Numbered from the stretch's first letter, positions 16,698-25,457 are shown. The stretch is DNA of 51,186 bases from an uncultured Pelagibacteraceae bacterium (GCA_902596915.1 CACJVQ010000007.1:1-51186), one strand, 5' to 3'. The notes: a model not told the origin generated them from the letters alone. Made by a program: numbers and translations.

Positions 16698-17548
16698 TGG
16701 AGAAAAAGAGTTTTCTATCAATATACGCAAAATCATTTAACTGGGCTGGTTTTTTTCTTCCAAAAGAAACTTATTTGAAGTGTTCTGATTTATACGATTT
16801 TTGTAGAACTTTAGACAATATAGCTGACGATGAAGGTACAATTGATATCAAATTAAGAAGATTTTTAAACTTCAAAAATAATTTTATCAATCAAGAATTT
16901 CAGAACCGTATAATTAAAAATATGTGGGTATTAATGGATGAATATAATATTTCTTCAAAAATTGTAGAAGACTTATTTGATGGTGTAGAATCTGATATTC
17001 AAAATGAAGTAAGATTAAATTCAAAAAAGGAATTATTAATTTATTCATATAGAGTAGCAGGAACTGTTGGATTAATGATGGCAAAAATTTTAAATGTCAC
17101 TAGCTCTAATTCTCTTAAATCGGCTATAGATTTGGGAATAGCTATGCAACTAACAAATATTTCGAGAGATGTAGTAGAGGACTCAAAAAATAAAAGGTTT
17201 TATATAAAACATAATTTTGAAACAATAAAAGAAACATTGGCTACTGCAGATTTATTTTATAATAGTAGCTTTTCATCAATAAAAGATATTCCTTTAAGTC
17301 TTCGATTTTCAATTTTAGTTGCAAGAAGAGTTTATAGACAAATTGGAAGAAATATTATTAAACAACAAACAATTCAAAATTATAATAAATCAGGTAAAAT
17401 TTTTGTTACTAATGTTGGCAAAATATTTCAAACAATATTATCTATATATGACTTGCTAAAACTATCATTGATTAAAAAACATAATCACCTTAGAGATAAA
17501 GAACACGAATTAATTAGTGAAGAAATAAATTTAAATGAAAGATTTTGA
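16697..17548 (+). CDS. crtB: Phytoene synthase CrtB
   Basis: CrtB condenses two geranylgeranyl diphosphates into phytoene. The 283-residue protein has both magnesium-binding aspartate motifs of head-to-head prenyl synthases: DNIAD at 40-44 (within FCRTLDNIADDEG) and RDVVED at 157-162 (within LTNISRDVVED). YSYRVAGTVGLMM is the conserved substrate-pocket segment. The gene starts on the last base of crtI and overlaps crtY by 14 bases, consistent with coupled translation. Confidence 0.96.
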   Translation: MEKKSFLSIYAKSFNWAGFFLPKETYLKCSDLYDFCRTLDNIADDEGTIDIKLRRFLNFKNNFINQEFQNRIIKNMWVLMDEYNISSKIVEDLFDGVESDIQNEVRLNSKKELLIYSYRVAGTVGLMMAKILNVTSSNSLKSAIDLGIAMQLTNISRDVVEDSKNKRFYIKHNFETIKETLATADLFYNSSFSSIKDIPLSLRFSILVARRVYRQIGRNIIKQQTIQNYNKSGKIFVTNVGKIFQTILSIYDLLKLSLIKKHNHLRDKEHELISEEINLNERF

Positions 17549-18599
17549 TTTTGTCATAATTGGTGGAGGTTGTGCAGGATTATCTTTAGCATATGAATTA
17601 GAGATCAATAATAAGTTAAAAAATAAAACTTTAGCTATTATTGAGCCAAGAGATGAATATAAAAAAGATAAAACCTGGTCTTTTTGGAAAACATTCCCTC
17701 ATAATTTTGAGGATTGTGTAAAAAAAAATTGGAAACATTTCTCCATAAATGTGCCTCAAAAAACTAGACATCTAGAGTGTGATAATTATCAGTATCAAAG
17801 TATTGATAGTGGGCTATTTTATGAAAAGATAAACAACAAATTAAAAGAGAATAAGAATATTTCCTTTCACAAAAATGATCATAATATAAATTTTGATAAA
17901 TCTTTAGTATTTAATAGCGTTCCAAATTTAGATAACCAAGACTCTGGTCTTTGGCAACATTTCTGTGGGGTAGAAATTGAGACAAAAAAGGAATTTTTTG
18001 ATGAAGAAATGATGAATCTAATGGATTTTGATTGTGAGCAGAGAGGAAGTGTTCATTTTTTTTATACACTTCCATATTCAAAAAAAACAGCATTAGTTGA
18101 AACAACTTGGTTATCAGAAATGAATGACGATTCCCAAAAAGATTATGATCAGCAAATTAAAAATTATATTGAGAATAATCTAAAAATAAAAGATTATAAG
18201 ATTACATACAAAGAAGTGGGTGCAATACCTCTTTTTTACCCAATAATTGACCAAGTAAAAAATAAAATTAATATTGGAACAGCTGGTGGTATGACAAGGT
18301 TAAGTACTGGTTATACTTTTCTAAATATTCAAGAACAAAGTAAATATATAAGAGAAAATATTGAAAATATTAGTAAATTGAAAACTTTTCAAATTAAAAA
18401 AAAATATCAATTTCTTGATAATATTTTTTTAAAAGTTCTTAAAAATAATCCAAGCAAAATGCCAAATATTTTTTTTAGTATGTTTAATAATAAATCTAAT
18501 ACTGTTATAAAATTTTTGTCAAATAGAAGTAATTTATTTGAAGATTTATCAATAATATTAAAAATGCCTAAATGGATTTTTATTAAAGCACTTTTTTAA
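17535..18599 (+). CDS. crtY: Lycopene beta-cyclase CrtY
   Basis: CrtY closes both ends of lycopene to give beta-carotene. The 354-residue protein begins with the FAD-binding fold FVIIGGGCAGLSLAYEL (6-22) and then DKTWSFWKTFP, typical of the CrtY family. FFYTLPYSKKTALVETTWLS and GAIPLFYP are further family motifs, and GTAGGMTRLSTGYTF matches the conserved second FAD region. It overlaps crtB by 14 bases and is followed 5 bases later by blh, its product being the substrate of that enzyme. Confidence 0.94.
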   Translation: MKDFDFVIIGGGCAGLSLAYELEINNKLKNKTLAIIEPRDEYKKDKTWSFWKTFPHNFEDCVKKNWKHFSINVPQKTRHLECDNYQYQSIDSGLFYEKINNKLKENKNISFHKNDHNINFDKSLVFNSVPNLDNQDSGLWQHFCGVEIETKKEFFDEEMMNLMDFDCEQRGSVHFFYTLPYSKKTALVETTWLSEMNDDSQKDYDQQIKNYIENNLKIKDYKITYKEVGAIPLFYPIIDQVKNKINIGTAGGMTRLSTGYTFLNIQEQSKYIRENIENISKLKTFQIKKKYQFLDNIFLKVLKNNPSKMPNIFFSMFNNKSNTVIKFLSNRSNLFEDLSIILKMPKWIFIKALF

Positions 18600-18604
18600 A
18601 TTAA

Positions 18605-19498
18605 ATGATTAGAATTAATTTTTATCACTCTTTAATTTTTTTTAATTTATGTATACTGTTATCTGGAATAAAATATCTGAGAGAAGGCAGTTTCTTACTG
18701 ATTTCGTTGTTTTTAATTTTAACAATTGGAATATCTCATGGTTCTCTGGATCATATTAAAGGTAAAAAACTGATCAAATATTTTGGATATAAATCAATGA
18801 CTATTTTTTATTTAGGATATTTGTTTATTGGTGCAGTTACAATATTGATTTGGTTAATATTTCCAAAATTATTACTTTTCTTATTTTTAATTGTTGCAGC
18901 TTATCATTTTGGTAAAGAGGACTCCGAATTCATTAATCAAAAGGAAAAATTTGAATTAATTTATTTTTTAAAAGGATCATTAATAATTACATCACCCTTA
19001 TTTTTCCATAAAGAGGAAACACTCGCAATTTTCGAGACATTAAATTTTAATATTTCAAACAATTTAATAATATCCAACGAGATATTATTCATACTTATAC
19101 TTTTATCTTTGGTCTCTGGGATTATTTTGTCATTAAATAAAAGTTTTGAAGCAAGGTCACTACTGTTAATGGATTATTTATCAATACTAATCCTAAATTA
19201 TTTTCTTAGTCCAATAATTGCTTTTACAATTTACTTTTGCTTTTTACATTCTATTAGGCACTCGATTTCTTTGATTAGAGAATTAAATAAAAATTTAAAA
19301 AAGGGTTTAACAGTATTCATCAAAAAAGCCTTTCCACTAACAATTTTAACGATTTTAGGATATGTTATTTCAATATCAATTCTGAATAATTATAACGAAT
19401 TTAATGAAACTATATATCGAGTAATTTTTATTGGATTGGCCTCATTAACTTTTCCACATATATTGCTCGAATATTTAATTGAAAAAAATGAGCAATAA
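18605..19498 (+). CDS. blh: Beta-carotene 15,15'-dioxygenase, Brp/Blh family
   Basis: Blh cleaves beta-carotene into two molecules of retinal, the chromophore of proteorhodopsin. The 297-residue protein is highly hydrophobic with about eight membrane segments. Histidine clusters expected to bind iron are present: GISHGSLDHIKG, AYHFGKED, FLHSIRHSISLIREL and FPHILLEYL. Placement immediately after crtIBY is the classic retinal cluster of marine bacteria. The opsin itself is not in this window. The last bases overlap the start of a small membrane protein gene. Confidence 0.95.
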   Translation: MIRINFYHSLIFFNLCILLSGIKYLREGSFLLISLFLILTIGISHGSLDHIKGKKLIKYFGYKSMTIFYLGYLFIGAVTILIWLIFPKLLLFLFLIVAAYHFGKEDSEFINQKEKFELIYFLKGSLIITSPLFFHKEETLAIFETLNFNISNNLIISNEILFILILLSLVSGIILSLNKSFEARSLLLMDYLSILILNYFLSPIIAFTIYFCFLHSIRHSISLIRELNKNLKKGLTVFIKKAFPLTILTILGYVISISILNNYNEFNETIYRVIFIGLASLTFPHILLEYLIEKNEQ

Positions 19499-19661
19499 AA
19501 ATATTAATTTAATTGGTTGGATTTTATTCATTATTTCTGCATTGGGTTTTATCATATCAAGTATAGGAAGTTTTTGGGCTATGTTTGGCAGTCTTTTTTT
19601 TCTAATTGCATGCATTGTTTTTTTAATTCCATTTTTTCGAAAGGATGAAAGTGAAAAATAA
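19488..19661 (+). CDS. Small membrane protein between blh and ispH (57 aa)
   Basis: From ATG 19488 (an in-frame TTG at 19479 is the less likely alternative) the product is 57 residues with two closely spaced hydrophobic segments, about 7-27 (LIGWILFIISALGFIISSIG) and 29-51 (WAMFGSLFFLIACIVFLIPFF), and a charged end (RKDESEK). It overlaps blh by 11 bases and ispH by 17 bases, so it is locked into the retinal/isoprenoid transcript. I do not recognise a family. It could be an accessory to carotenoid or retinal handling, but that is only suggested by location. Confidence 0.7.
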   Translation: MSNKNINLIGWILFIISALGFIISSIGSFWAMFGSLFFLIACIVFLIPFFRKDESEK

Positions 19662-20595
19662 TCATCTTAAAATACTTTTAGCAGCTCCCAGAGGTTTTTG
19701 TGCAGGTGTTGATAGAGCAATTGAAATTGTAAAGAAAAGCATAGAAAAATATGGCGCTCCTGTATATGTAAGACACGAAATAGTTCATAACAAACATGTA
19801 GTAGATGGTTTAAAAAAAATTGGCGCAATATTTGTTGAAGAGATTGATGAAATTGAGGATAAAACGAGGCCTGTTGTCTTTTCAGCTCATGGTGTACCAA
19901 AATCTGTTCCTCAAGAGGCAGAAAGTTTAAATATGATTTTTGTAGATGCTACATGTCCACTTGTATCTAAAGTTCATAGAGAAGCAGAAAATTTAGATAA
20001 AAAGGACATTAAAGTTTTGCTTATAGGTCATAAAAACCATCCTGAAGTGATTGGTACTATGGGGCAAGTCACTGATGGAAAAATTGATCTTATAGAAACG
20101 ATTGATGATGCAAAAAATTATGAAAGAGGTGAAAATAAAAAACTTGCTTATATAACACAAACTACATTGTCGGTTGATGATACAAAAGATATTATAAACA
20201 TTTTAAGAGAACGTTTTCCTGATATTCACGAGCCAAAAAAAGATGATATATGCTATGCAACCACAAATAGACAAGCAGCAGTGAAAAAAATTGCAAAAGA
20301 TTGTGATAATCTTTTTGTAATTGGTAGTAGAAATTCATCTAACTCAGTTAGATTGGTGGAAGTAGCTAAAAATAATGGATGTGAAAATGCTGAATTAATT
20401 CATTCGGAAAGCACTTTTCCACTAGAAAAAATATCTAAATGTAAAACAATAGGTATTTCATCTGGTGCCTCGGCTCCTGAAGTATTAGTTAATGAATTCA
20501 TAGAAAATATTAAAAGAAAATTTATTGTAGAAATAGAGGAAGTTGAAATAGTAAAAGAGGATGTAACATTTAAAATTCCAGGAAAATTAAATTAA
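19645..20595 (+). CDS. ispH: 4-hydroxy-3-methylbut-2-enyl diphosphate reductase IspH
   Basis: IspH makes IPP and DMAPP in the last step of the MEP pathway and uses a 4Fe-4S cluster. The three cluster cysteines are Cys19 (APRGFCAGVDRAI), Cys104 (DATCPLVSKVH) and Cys203 (DICYATTNRQ). The active-site SAHGVP and GHKNHPEVIGTMGQ segments are present, and the length of 316 residues is normal. Start choice is open: ATG 19645 has no properly spaced ribosome-binding site, while GTG 19651 lies 5 bases after AAGGA (19641-19645) and would remove two residues. Its presence in the crt-blh run links isoprenoid supply to carotenoid synthesis. Confidence 0.96.
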   Translation: MKVKNNHLKILLAAPRGFCAGVDRAIEIVKKSIEKYGAPVYVRHEIVHNKHVVDGLKKIGAIFVEEIDEIEDKTRPVVFSAHGVPKSVPQEAESLNMIFVDATCPLVSKVHREAENLDKKDIKVLLIGHKNHPEVIGTMGQVTDGKIDLIETIDDAKNYERGENKKLAYITQTTLSVDDTKDIINILRERFPDIHEPKKDDICYATTNRQAAVKKIAKDCDNLFVIGSRNSSNSVRLVEVAKNNGCENAELIHSESTFPLEKISKCKTIGISSGASAPEVLVNEFIENIKRKFIVEIEEVEIVKEDVTFKIPGKLN

Positions 20596-21560
20596 TGGCT
20601 GTATATACAAGGATAAATCAAAACGATTTAAGCTTGATAGAAAAAAACTTTAAAATTGGGAAAATCCACTCATTTTCTGGCATTAAAAAAGGAATTGAAA
20701 ATACTAATTACTTAATAAAAACAAATAAAAAAAAAATAATACTTACTATATTTGAAAAAAGAGTTCAAAAAAAAGATTTACCTTTTTTTATGAACCTTAT
20801 GTTTGGTTTATCAAAAAATAAAATCAAATGTCCAGAGCCAATAAAGAATAAAAAAGGGAAATATTTATTCAAAATTAAAAATAAAACTGCATGTTTGGTA
20901 AGCTTTTTAGAGGGAAAAGACAAAAATCAACTAACAAATAAAGACTGTTTTCAAGTTGGAAAAAATGCAGCTCTGTTACATTTGGCTGCAAAAAAATTAA
21001 GATTATATAGAAAAAATTCATTATCAGTGAATTCATGGGGACCTTTATTGAATAGAATAGATAAAAGAATTAATAGACTTTCAAGTAATTTAATTAATAC
21101 TATGCGAACCGATTTAGTCGATATTAAGAAGAAATGGCCAAAAAGAATGCCCAATGGAATAATACACAGCGATCTTTTTATTGATAATATTTTTTTCTAT
21201 AAGAAAAAATATTATGGGTTTATAGATTTTTATTTTTCTGCAAATGATTTTTTAGCCTATGAATTAGCTACATGTGTGAATGCATTATGTTTTAAAAAAA
21301 GAAATAAAATTTTTATTTTAGATAAAAGTAAATCTTCTCAATTATTAAAAGGTTACCAATCTGTCCGAAAATTGAATTACAAAGAAAAGAGTAATTTCAA
21401 TACTTTATGTAGAGGTTCATCTTTGAGATATCTTCTTACCAGATCATATGATTATTTAAATACTCCTAAAAAAGCATTGATAAAAATAAAAGACCCAAAA
21501 GAATATTTAGATAAATTAAATTTTCACAGAAAATTAAATTCATTTAAGGATTATAGCTAG
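20595..21560 (+). CDS. thrB: Homoserine kinase (aminoglycoside-phosphotransferase-like ThrB)
   Basis: Phosphorylates homoserine for threonine synthesis. This 321-residue protein belongs to the choline/aminoglycoside kinase-fold form of homoserine kinase common in alphaproteobacteria, not to the GHMP-fold enzyme. Visible motifs are GIENTNYLIKT in the N-lobe, the catalytic loop IIHSDLFIDNIFF and the magnesium-binding YGFIDFYFSANDFLAYELA. The ATG overlaps the ispH stop by one base, and its TAG overlaps the GTG start of rnhA (TAGTG). Threonine synthase, the next enzyme, is encoded nearby at 22497-23867 on the opposite strand. Confidence 0.92.
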   Translation: MAVYTRINQNDLSLIEKNFKIGKIHSFSGIKKGIENTNYLIKTNKKKIILTIFEKRVQKKDLPFFMNLMFGLSKNKIKCPEPIKNKKGKYLFKIKNKTACLVSFLEGKDKNQLTNKDCFQVGKNAALLHLAAKKLRLYRKNSLSVNSWGPLLNRIDKRINRLSSNLINTMRTDLVDIKKKWPKRMPNGIIHSDLFIDNIFFYKKKYYGFIDFYFSANDFLAYELATCVNALCFKKRNKIFILDKSKSSQLLKGYQSVRKLNYKEKSNFNTLCRGSSLRYLLTRSYDYLNTPKKALIKIKDPKEYLDKLNFHRKLNSFKDYS

Positions 21561-21982
21561 TGATAAAAATCTATACTGATGGATCGTGTTTAGGTAATCC
21601 AGGAAATGGTGGGTGGGCTGCTATTATTATAGATGATAATAAAAAAATTCAGGTAAAGGGAAGTAAAAAAGATACCACAAATAATCAAATGGAGTTACTT
21701 GCTCCAATAAAAGCACTTAAAAAAATTCCTAAAGGAAGCAATGTTCAGATTTTCACAGACTCTAAATATGTAAAATCAGGAATAACAGAGTGGATACATA
21801 ATTGGAAAAAAAATGGTTGGAAAACAGCTAGTAAACAACCTGTTAAAAATAAAGATCTCTGGACTGAATTAGATCAAATGACTAGTGAATTTCATATAAA
21901 ATGGAGTTGGGTCAAAGGCCACTCTACAGATGTTTTAAACAATGAGGTAGATTTAATTGCTAGAGAAGCTGCAAACTCCTAA
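21560..21982 (+). CDS. rnhA: Ribonuclease HI
   Basis: Degrades the RNA strand of RNA-DNA hybrids. The 140-residue protein has the full catalytic set: Asp7 (IYTDGSCLGNPG), Glu45 (NNQMELLAPIKAL), Asp67 (IFTDSKYVKSGI) and Asp131 (NNEVDLIAREA), plus His121 in the loop VKGHSTD. Translation starts at GTG 21560, sharing bases with the thrB stop codon TAG. The basic-protrusion region HNWKKNGWKTASKQPVKN is present. It is the last gene of the plus-strand run from crtI. Confidence 0.97.
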   Translation: MIKIYTDGSCLGNPGNGGWAAIIIDDNKKIQVKGSKKDTTNNQMELLAPIKALKKIPKGSNVQIFTDSKYVKSGITEWIHNWKKNGWKTASKQPVKNKDLWTELDQMTSEFHIKWSWVKGHSTDVLNNEVDLIAREAANS

Positions 21983-22010
21983 CGGGGCACCTGGCAACAG
22001 AACACCCCCT
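21983..22010. other. GC-rich hairpin between convergent rnhA and peroxiredoxin genes
   Basis: The short convergent spacer is strikingly GC-rich for this genome. GGGG (21984-21987) can pair with CCCC (22005-22008), enclosing an inner helix CTG/CAG closed by a GCAA tetraloop (21991-22000). A GNRA tetraloop with an internal loop is typical of structured RNA. No T run follows on either strand, so it is not a standard intrinsic terminator. It may end transcription from both sides or stabilise 3' ends; this is inference. Confidence 0.45.
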
Positions 22011-22014
22011 CTTG

Positions 22015-22500
22015 CTAAATAATACCTAAAATTCCCTCTGCAGAGGATATTCCACAATTTTTAGTTTCCTCTTCCTCTTGGATATTTTGAACTTGAAGAT
22101 TTTCTATAACCATTGCATAACGGCTTGATCTCATTCCCATACCTTTTGAGTTTCTATCAACTTCAGCACCAATAAGCTTAGTAAATGACAAATAAGGATC
22201 AGCTAACATATTTATATTTTCTCCTATATTATTCGCCTCACCCCAAGCATTCATTACATAAGGGTCATTAACAGCTAGGCAAAATATTTTATTAATACCT
22301 TTATCTAAGATTTGTTGAGCATTTTTAACATAACCCGGCAAGTGAAATTTAGAGCATGTAGCTGTGAATGCACCAGGCAAACCAAACAATATTATTTTTT
22401 TTGGTCCTAGTATCTCAGATACATTTTGCTCTTTAGGTTCTCCATCAACTAAATGGAAGATTTTTACATCTGGGATTTGATCATTAACTTTTAGCTTCAT
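22015..22500 (-). CDS. Peroxiredoxin, Prx5-like (AhpC/TSA superfamily)
   Basis: Reduces hydrogen and organic peroxides with a reactive cysteine. The 161-residue protein has the Prx5-type active site GLPGAFTATCSKFHLPGYV with peroxidatic Cys49 and the preceding Pro/Thr residues. VNDPYVMNAWGEANNI and LADPYLSFTKLIGAEVDRNSKGMGMRSSRYAMVI are further family motifs. Another cysteine, in EEETKNCGISSA near the C-terminus, could serve as the resolving residue. It starts within the thrC stop (ATGA), so it is the downstream gene of a thrC-peroxiredoxin pair. Confidence 0.94.
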   Translation of the reverse strand: MKLKVNDQIPDVKIFHLVDGEPKEQNVSEILGPKKIILFGLPGAFTATCSKFHLPGYVKNAQQILDKGINKIFCLAVNDPYVMNAWGEANNIGENINMLADPYLSFTKLIGAEVDRNSKGMGMRSSRYAMVIENLQVQNIQEEEETKNCGISSAEGILGII

Positions 22501-23867
22501 AATTTACTTTTAACGAAATTTTTTACTGCCTCTGTATCATTTTTTAATAATTGAAAATTTTCATCTTTACTATGAACATATTGAAGCTCTTTAGGTAGTT
22601 CTTCATGTTTACTTATTGCATTGTCGGTAGCAGCTGGAAATTTACATGGATGAGCAGTAGATAAAACTACACAATCATTAAAATTTAGCTTATTTGCAGC
22701 CCCAACTCCAACTGCAGTATGTGGATCCAAAATGATATCATTTTTCTCGAAATTTTTCTTTATAATTTCTAAAGTTTCATTTTCATTACAACTTTCTGAA
22801 ATAAAATCTTTTTGAATAATGTCTAAGTTTGATTTTTCTATTTTATATTCATTATTCTTAACTTTCTTCATTATATCTAATGTAATGTCAGAATTAGAGT
22901 TATTCACATAATAAATTAATCTTTCAAAATTACTTGCTAATTGGATATCCATACTTGGAGAAAGTGTTTCTTTTACTTTTTTTGAAACATAATCACCATT
23001 TGAGATTGCTCTATGCAAAATATCATTTTCATTAGTCGCAACGATAAGTTTATCTATCGGCAATCCCATTTCTTTTGCAAGATATCCTGCAAAGACATCT
23101 CCAAAATTTCCAGTTGGCACTGAAAAGGAAATTGGTTTATCACCACCAATTTTAAAAAAAGTGTAAAAATAATAAACTGCTTGAGCAATTATTCTTGCCC
23201 AATTAATAGAATTAACCCCTGACATATTTATTGATTTAGAAAAATTTAAATCCGAAAACATTTGCTTAACAATATTTTGGCAATCATCAAAATTTCCGTC
23301 AATTGCAATATTGAAAACATTTTCATCTTCAACTGTTGTCATTAACTTTCTTTGCACTGGTGAAATTCTATTATTAGGATGTAAGACAAAAATATTTAAG
23401 TTTGATTTGCCTTTAATTGCATCTATAGCGGCAGCACCAGTATCACCTGAAGTTGCTACAACAATATTAATTTTTTTATCATTTTTACTTAAATAATATT
23501 CATACAAGTTACCAATAAACTGCATTGCCACATCTTTAAAAGCTAATGTAGGACCATGAAATAACTCTAATAATTTGAGATCTCCAATTTTTGATATTTT
23601 AACAACTTCTTTTTCTCTAAAAGTTGAATAAGATTTTTTAATTAATGATGTAAGATCATCTTTTGAAATAAAGTCTGATGAAAATTGATTTATTATTTCA
23701 GTAGATAAATCATTATAATTAAGATTTTTAAGCTCTGACAATTCATCTGAGCTGAATTTTTTTAAATATGTAGGTACATAAAGTCCGCCATCATCAGCTA
23801 AACCTTTGATGAAAACATCTTCAAAACTATATTCTTTTGAATTATCTCTTGTACTTACATATCTCAT
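22497..23867 (-). CDS. thrC: Threonine synthase
   Basis: A PLP enzyme that converts phospho-homoserine to threonine. From ATG 23865-23867 the product is 456 residues and starts MRYVSTRDN, like other alphaproteobacterial ThrC proteins; an in-frame ATG 15 bases upstream (23882) would add MVKKF. The PLP lysine is in LFHGPTLAFKDVAMQF, and the phosphate-binding TSGDTGAAAIDAIKG and VPTGNFGDVFAGYLAKEMG segments are intact. LSTAHPCKFPAA near the end is typical of the family. It sits 26 bases downstream of the ctaB stop (23908) and overlaps the peroxiredoxin gene by 4 bases. Confidence 0.97.
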   Translation of the reverse strand: MRYVSTRDNSKEYSFEDVFIKGLADDGGLYVPTYLKKFSSDELSELKNLNYNDLSTEIINQFSSDFISKDDLTSLIKKSYSTFREKEVVKISKIGDLKLLELFHGPTLAFKDVAMQFIGNLYEYYLSKNDKKINIVVATSGDTGAAAIDAIKGKSNLNIFVLHPNNRISPVQRKLMTTVEDENVFNIAIDGNFDDCQNIVKQMFSDLNFSKSINMSGVNSINWARIIAQAVYYFYTFFKIGGDKPISFSVPTGNFGDVFAGYLAKEMGLPIDKLIVATNENDILHRAISNGDYVSKKVKETLSPSMDIQLASNFERLIYYVNNSNSDITLDIMKKVKNNEYKIEKSNLDIIQKDFISESCNENETLEIIKKNFEKNDIILDPHTAVGVGAANKLNFNDCVVLSTAHPCKFPAATDNAISKHEELPKELQYVHSKDENFQLLKNDTEAVKNFVKSKL

Positions 23868-23907
23868 GAATTTTTTTACCATTTTCTTATAAAATAAATA
23901 GGATTAT

Positions 23908-24822
23908 TTATTTTATAATCTGGTCTACCAAAAATAAGACAAAAAGCAAAAATAAGTAAAAAATTGAGTAAGAAAATACCTTTTTAGCCTTCTTTATTTC
24001 AAATTTGTTTTTTTTGAACTTAAGAAGATCATAACAAACATAGTTGTAATAAAAGGTAAGTATTAATGAAAATATTAAGAAGGTTTCACCTGCAAAACCA
24101 ATATAATAAGGCAAGATTACTACTGGGAGCATAATTAACGAGTAAACAAATATATTTTTCTTCGTTTCCTCAATACCGTTAGTAATTGGTAACATGGGAA
24201 TTTTAGCTTTCTGATAATCCTCTGCTTTATAAAGGCTCAATGCCCAAAAGTGAGATGGGGTCCAAAAGAATATGATTAAGAAAAATGTTATCGGTTCTAA
24301 TGTTAATGAGTTAGTTGCTATAGTCCATCCTATAACTGGAGGTAGTGCACCTGATGCACCTCCTATAACAATATTTTGAGGAGTTTTTCTCTTTAACCAT
24401 ATCGTGTAGACAAAAACGTAAAATGCGATTGTTATAGATAATAGTATCGCTGATGTTAGATTTGAAAAGTAATAAAGTCCAACTACAGATACTATCGATA
24501 ATATTGTTCCAAATAATAATGCGTGCTCCCTGTTCACCTTTCCGGTGGGGATTGGTCTTAGACAGGTTCTTGTCATTAATTTATCAAGATCGGCCTCATA
24601 CCACATATTTAATGCACCTGCAGCACCTGCTCCCATGGTTACAAAGAAAATTGCAATTATTGAATTTAAAAAAGAAACAGTTACTGGGGCTGTTAGCAAT
24701 CCGACAGCACAGGTAAAAATAACCAAAGACATTACTCTTGGTTTCATTAGTAGTAATAAATATTTTGAATAAGATAAAAAGGTTATAGAAACTGATTTTT
24801 TTTTAATTGTATTTGCAGTCAC
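23908..24822 (-). CDS. ctaB: Heme o synthase (protoheme IX farnesyltransferase)
   Basis: Attaches a farnesyl group to heme b to give heme o, the precursor of heme a for the oxidase encoded upstream. A 304-residue UbiA-superfamily protein with about nine membrane segments. The prenyl diphosphate site is NMWYEADLDKLMTRTCLRPIPTGKV, and the second loop is FFWTPSHFWALSLYKAEDYQKAKIPMLP, both diagnostic for CtaB/CyoE. The frame starts at GTG 24820-24822, 2 bases after the preceding stop. It is the last gene of the oxidase unit. Confidence 0.95.
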   Translation of the reverse strand: MTANTIKKKSVSITFLSYSKYLLLLMKPRVMSLVIFTCAVGLLTAPVTVSFLNSIIAIFFVTMGAGAAGALNMWYEADLDKLMTRTCLRPIPTGKVNREHALLFGTILSIVSVVGLYYFSNLTSAILLSITIAFYVFVYTIWLKRKTPQNIVIGGASGALPPVIGWTIATNSLTLEPITFFLIIFFWTPSHFWALSLYKAEDYQKAKIPMLPITNGIEETKKNIFVYSLIMLPVVILPYYIGFAGETFLIFSLILTFYYNYVCYDLLKFKKNKFEIKKAKKVFSYSIFYLFLLFVLFLVDQIIK

Positions 24823-24824
24823 TA

Positions 24825-25088
24825 TTACTCAACATTTAGTGAAACAAATATTACAAGTAATATAACGCCTGCTATTAAAATATGATTTCCAAGATCGAAT
24901 ATACCTACTTTGCTATTTTTCTTATCAATTAATCTTCTGCTTAATGGTATTTGATCATAAGGATTTATTGTGACTTTATCACCTTGTTCTTTTTGGTTTT
25001 CAACTTTTACCGAATAACCAAACCAAACTATATAAATGAAAAATACAAATAAAATTAGGAAAAAAGCTAAGTAACCGTAAGCGTCCAT
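24825..25088 (-). CDS. Small two-helix membrane protein in the oxidase operon (87 aa)
   Basis: An 87-residue protein with hydrophobic segments at about 4-25 (YGYLAFFLILFVFFIYIVWFGY) and 66-85 (LGNHILIAGVILLVIFVSLN), separated by a polar loop of about 40 residues. It is packed 1 base after the subunit IV stop and 2 bases before the ctaB start. I do not recognise it. Its place is where alphaproteobacteria often carry ctaG (cox11), but it lacks the CxC-type copper motif and the length of that chaperone. It may be an extra oxidase subunit or assembly factor. Confidence 0.75.
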   Translation of the reverse strand: MDAYGYLAFFLILFVFFIYIVWFGYSVKVENQKEQGDKVTINPYDQIPLSRRLIDKKNSKVGIFDLGNHILIAGVILLVIFVSLNVE

Positions 25089-25089
25089 A

Positions 25090-25449
25090 TTAAGCTCCCC
25101 CCACTACAAAATAGAAAAATCTTGAAAATAACGTGTATTTAAATTCAGCAGTCATTAGAAATATAAAACAGGCAATTGCTGTCATTGGCCATAACAAAAC
25201 ATTTACTAAAGCGTATCTTTCCCAAAACAAGTGCATGAAAAAAGCCATAATTAACCCTGCTTTTAGAAACATAAAGAATAATATTAGTGACCATCTCAAC
25301 ATTCCTTGAAATTGATACCAGTCAACCATGTATGAAAAGAAACTTAAAACAAACAATAATAACCAAATCCAAAGATAAATTCCTATCTTCTGAGTGCTTG
25401 TTTGTTCTTCCTTTTTAGTTGTCTCGCTCATTTTGTTAGTCTCTTCCAT
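25090..25449 (-). CDS. Cytochrome c oxidase subunit IV (CyoD-like)
   Basis: A 119-residue membrane protein with three hydrophobic segments after a charged N-terminal tail (TTKKEEQTSTQKIG). The segment LILFFMFLKAGLIMAFFMHLFWE is the signature of prokaryotic subunit IV proteins of the CyoD/COX4 type. It follows the subunit III stop by 8 bases. An internal Met at residue 7 could be the true start. Confidence 0.85.
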   Translation of the reverse strand: MEETNKMSETTKKEEQTSTQKIGIYLWIWLLLFVLSFFSYMVDWYQFQGMLRWSLILFFMFLKAGLIMAFFMHLFWERYALVNVLLWPMTAIACFIFLMTAEFKYTLFSRFFYFVVGGA

Positions 25450-25457
25450 ATTTTATT

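Noticed and set aside
24453-24772. Two plus-strand frames opposite heme o synthase
   Set aside because: Both lie fully inside ctaB, which has strong family motifs; translations show no protein-like pattern.
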